Shown here piece after piece: positions 5,130 through 5,910 of a stretch of DNA of 5,910 bases. The DNA is taken from assembly GCA_001593845.1 (NCBI GenBank), contig LUCF01000091.1:1-5910 (forward strand), read 5' to 3'. Positions within the stretch are counted from its first letter, which is position 1; each line of letters begins with the position of its first letter. Source of the DNA: Candidatus Bathyarchaeota archaeon B63 (lineage in GTDB: Archaea; Thermoproteota; Bathyarchaeia; Bathyarchaeales; DTEX01). A program made the position numbers and the translations under genes. The notes under the pieces are model-generated. The model had not been told where the DNA came from and made no database searches. It was given only the letters and a program-made list of their open reading frames with translations.

Positions 5130-5705
5130 ATGATGGCTCTAGAGTTGGGATCTCGCATGCTGGTCAGGGACGTCATGAGCAGCCCGGTTGTGACGGCCGC
5201 TGAGGACTCTCCGCTAAACGAGGTTGCAAAGCTTATGAAGAAGCATAACATCGGCTGCGTAATCGTAAGCGGCAACGATGGAAAGCCGGTCGGCATAATA
5301 ACGGAGAGGGACATCGTAGAAAGGGTAGTAGCCGAGAACATAAAGCCGGGGGAGATCAAGGCGAAGGAGATTATGAGCACCCCGCTGGTCAAGATAGACT
5401 CTGAGAAGACGATAAGCGACGCTGCTAGGGAGATGAGCAGGCTGAATATCCGGAGGCTCGCTGTGATGTACAAGGGCGACCTCGCCGGCATAATCTCCAG
5501 CAAGGACATCCTAGCGGTTACCCCGGAGCTCATAGAGATCATTCAGGAGAAGGCTAGAATAGAGAACCAGAACATCATAGAGGAGGCTGAGAAGTCCTCA
5601 TCCACCGGGTACTGTGACAACTGTGGGGAATGGTCTGACGATCTGAGGGAGGTTGAGGGGAGCTTTCTCTGCGAGGAGTGCAGGGAAATGAGGCAGGCCG
5701 AGTGA
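5130..5705 (+). CDS. Two-CBS-domain protein with C-terminal zinc ribbon
   Basis: A 191-residue cytoplasmic protein with a tandem CBS (Bateman) module, which typically binds adenine nucleotides or SAM to sense energy or metabolite state. CBS1 opens with RDVMSSPVVTA and contains NIGCVIV and GIITERDIV. CBS2 opens with KEIMSTPLVKI and contains NIRRLAV and GIISSKDIL. A helical linker (LIEIIQEKARIENQNIIEEAEK) leads to a CxxC-x15-CxxC zinc ribbon, C162/C165 and C181/C184. This layout is widespread in archaea, but its partner is mostly unknown. Three in-frame ATGs (5124, 5130, 5133) compete. GGGAGG ends at 5123, so ATG 5130 has the best spacing (six bases) and 5124 has none. The gene is transcribed divergently from the Rpb5-like gene across a palindrome-rich gap; a transcription-related role is possible but unproven. 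Confidence 0.88.
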   Translation: MMALELGSRMLVRDVMSSPVVTAAEDSPLNEVAKLMKKHNIGCVIVSGNDGKPVGIITERDIVERVVAENIKPGEIKAKEIMSTPLVKIDSEKTISDAAREMSRLNIRRLAVMYKGDLAGIISSKDILAVTPELIEIIQEKARIENQNIIEEAEKSSSTGYCDNCGEWSDDLREVEGSFLCEECREMRQAE

Positions 5706-5773
5706 TAAAGATTATTCGCTGCCCAATCTGATTATGCCTGCCGCCGTGATCCTCTTCGGGGAGCCTCCCAGTC

Positions 5774-5789
5774 GGTTATAGACTTATTA
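5774..5789 (+). promoter_or_regulatory. Weak TATA candidates before the amidohydrolase start
   Basis: GGTTATAG (5774-5781) and ACTTATTA (5782-5789) sit 34-49 bases before ATG 5823. They predict starts near 5803 or 5812 and hence a very short leader. The rest of the 117-base gap holds no gene or clear hairpin. Confidence 0.3.
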
Positions 5790-5822
5790 GCTAGAGAGTA
5801 AAGAGAATCTTGGGCAGTTCAG

Positions 5823-5910
5823 ATGACCGTTGACTTGGTCCTCGAGAATGCTAGGGTGTATCTCCCCAAGGGGATAGTCAAGGCTGGCTTGGCGGTTGAA
5901 GGGGAAAGGA
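5823..5910 (+). CDS. Amidohydrolase, N-terminal fragment (dihydroorotase-like)
   Basis: Twenty-nine codons before the window ends. MTVDLVLENARVYLPKGIVK followed by AGLAVEGER is the usual opening beta-strand pair of cyclic amidohydrolases (dihydroorotase, hydantoinase, allantoinase, adenine deaminase), with the phrase D-L-V-x-x-N-x-R-V. The metal-binding HxH motif would come about 30 residues further on, outside the window. The LPKGIVKA wording leans towards dihydroorotase (pyrC), but the fragment is too short to settle it. ATG 5823 is the natural start; no clear ribosome binding site is seen, consistent with a very short leader. Confidence 0.7.
   Translation, partial: MTVDLVLENARVYLPKGIVKAGLAVEGER

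Noticed and set aside
5719..5817. Inverted repeat CTGCCCAA (5719-5726) and TTGGGCAG (5810-5817)
   Set aside because: Eight bases separated by more than 80; no supporting stem or promoter geometry, so probably chance.
1..5910. tRNA genes, CRISPR arrays, insertion sequences
   Set aside because: All gaps are short (the largest is about 270 bases), and none shows a cloverleaf, regularly spaced repeats, transposase motifs or terminal inverted repeats.

Overview
The window comes from an archaeon, probably a thermophilic one in or near the Thermoproteota/TACK group. A Korarchaeota- or Bathyarchaeia-like lineage would fit, but that placement is a guess. The evidence is archaeal BRE/TATA promoters, an archaeal-type MtaB, a coenzyme F420 ligase (CofE), an RpoH/Rpb5-family RNA polymerase subunit, and heavy use of AGG and ATA codons. 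Genes are close packed, on both strands, and no mobile element, CRISPR array or RNA gene is visible.

Layout. Positions 26-1348 (+) encode the archaeal radical-SAM tRNA methylthiotransferase e-MtaB. A separately promoted small gene of unknown function follows (1468-1839, +). Next is a RimK-type ATP-grasp glutamate ligase (1906-2789, +) split by an apparent -1 frameshift near 2280-2294. Its stop overlaps the start of a MobA-family guanylyltransferase (2786-3415, +) by ATGA. Converging on these, 18 bases away, is cofE (3434-4192, -). Upstream of cofE on the same strand is the most striking gene (4316-4855, -). Its C-terminal third is an archaeal RpoH/Rpb5 assembly domain, and its N-terminal two thirds resemble the eukaryotic Rpb5 jaw domain with a restriction-endonuclease-like pattern. 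A divergent intergenic region of about 270 bases (4856-5129) follows, rich in promoters and palindromes. Then come a two-CBS-domain protein with a C-terminal zinc ribbon (5130-5705, +) and the first 29 codons of an amidohydrolase, possibly dihydroorotase (5823 to the window edge, +).

How the genes fit together. The ATP-grasp ligase, MobA-like enzyme and CofE form a plausible cofactor neighbourhood: CofE adds the gamma-linked glutamates of F420, and RimK-type ligases of the CofF/MptN group add alpha-linked glutamates to F420 or tetrahydromethanopterin. The Rpb5-like subunit and e-MtaB belong to transcription and translation. The main points of interest are the full-length, eukaryote-like Rpb5 outside the usual archaeal rpoH-rpoB setting, a perfect palindrome over its predicted transcription start, the frameshifted ligase, and an imperfect direct repeat at both ends of the mtaB gene.
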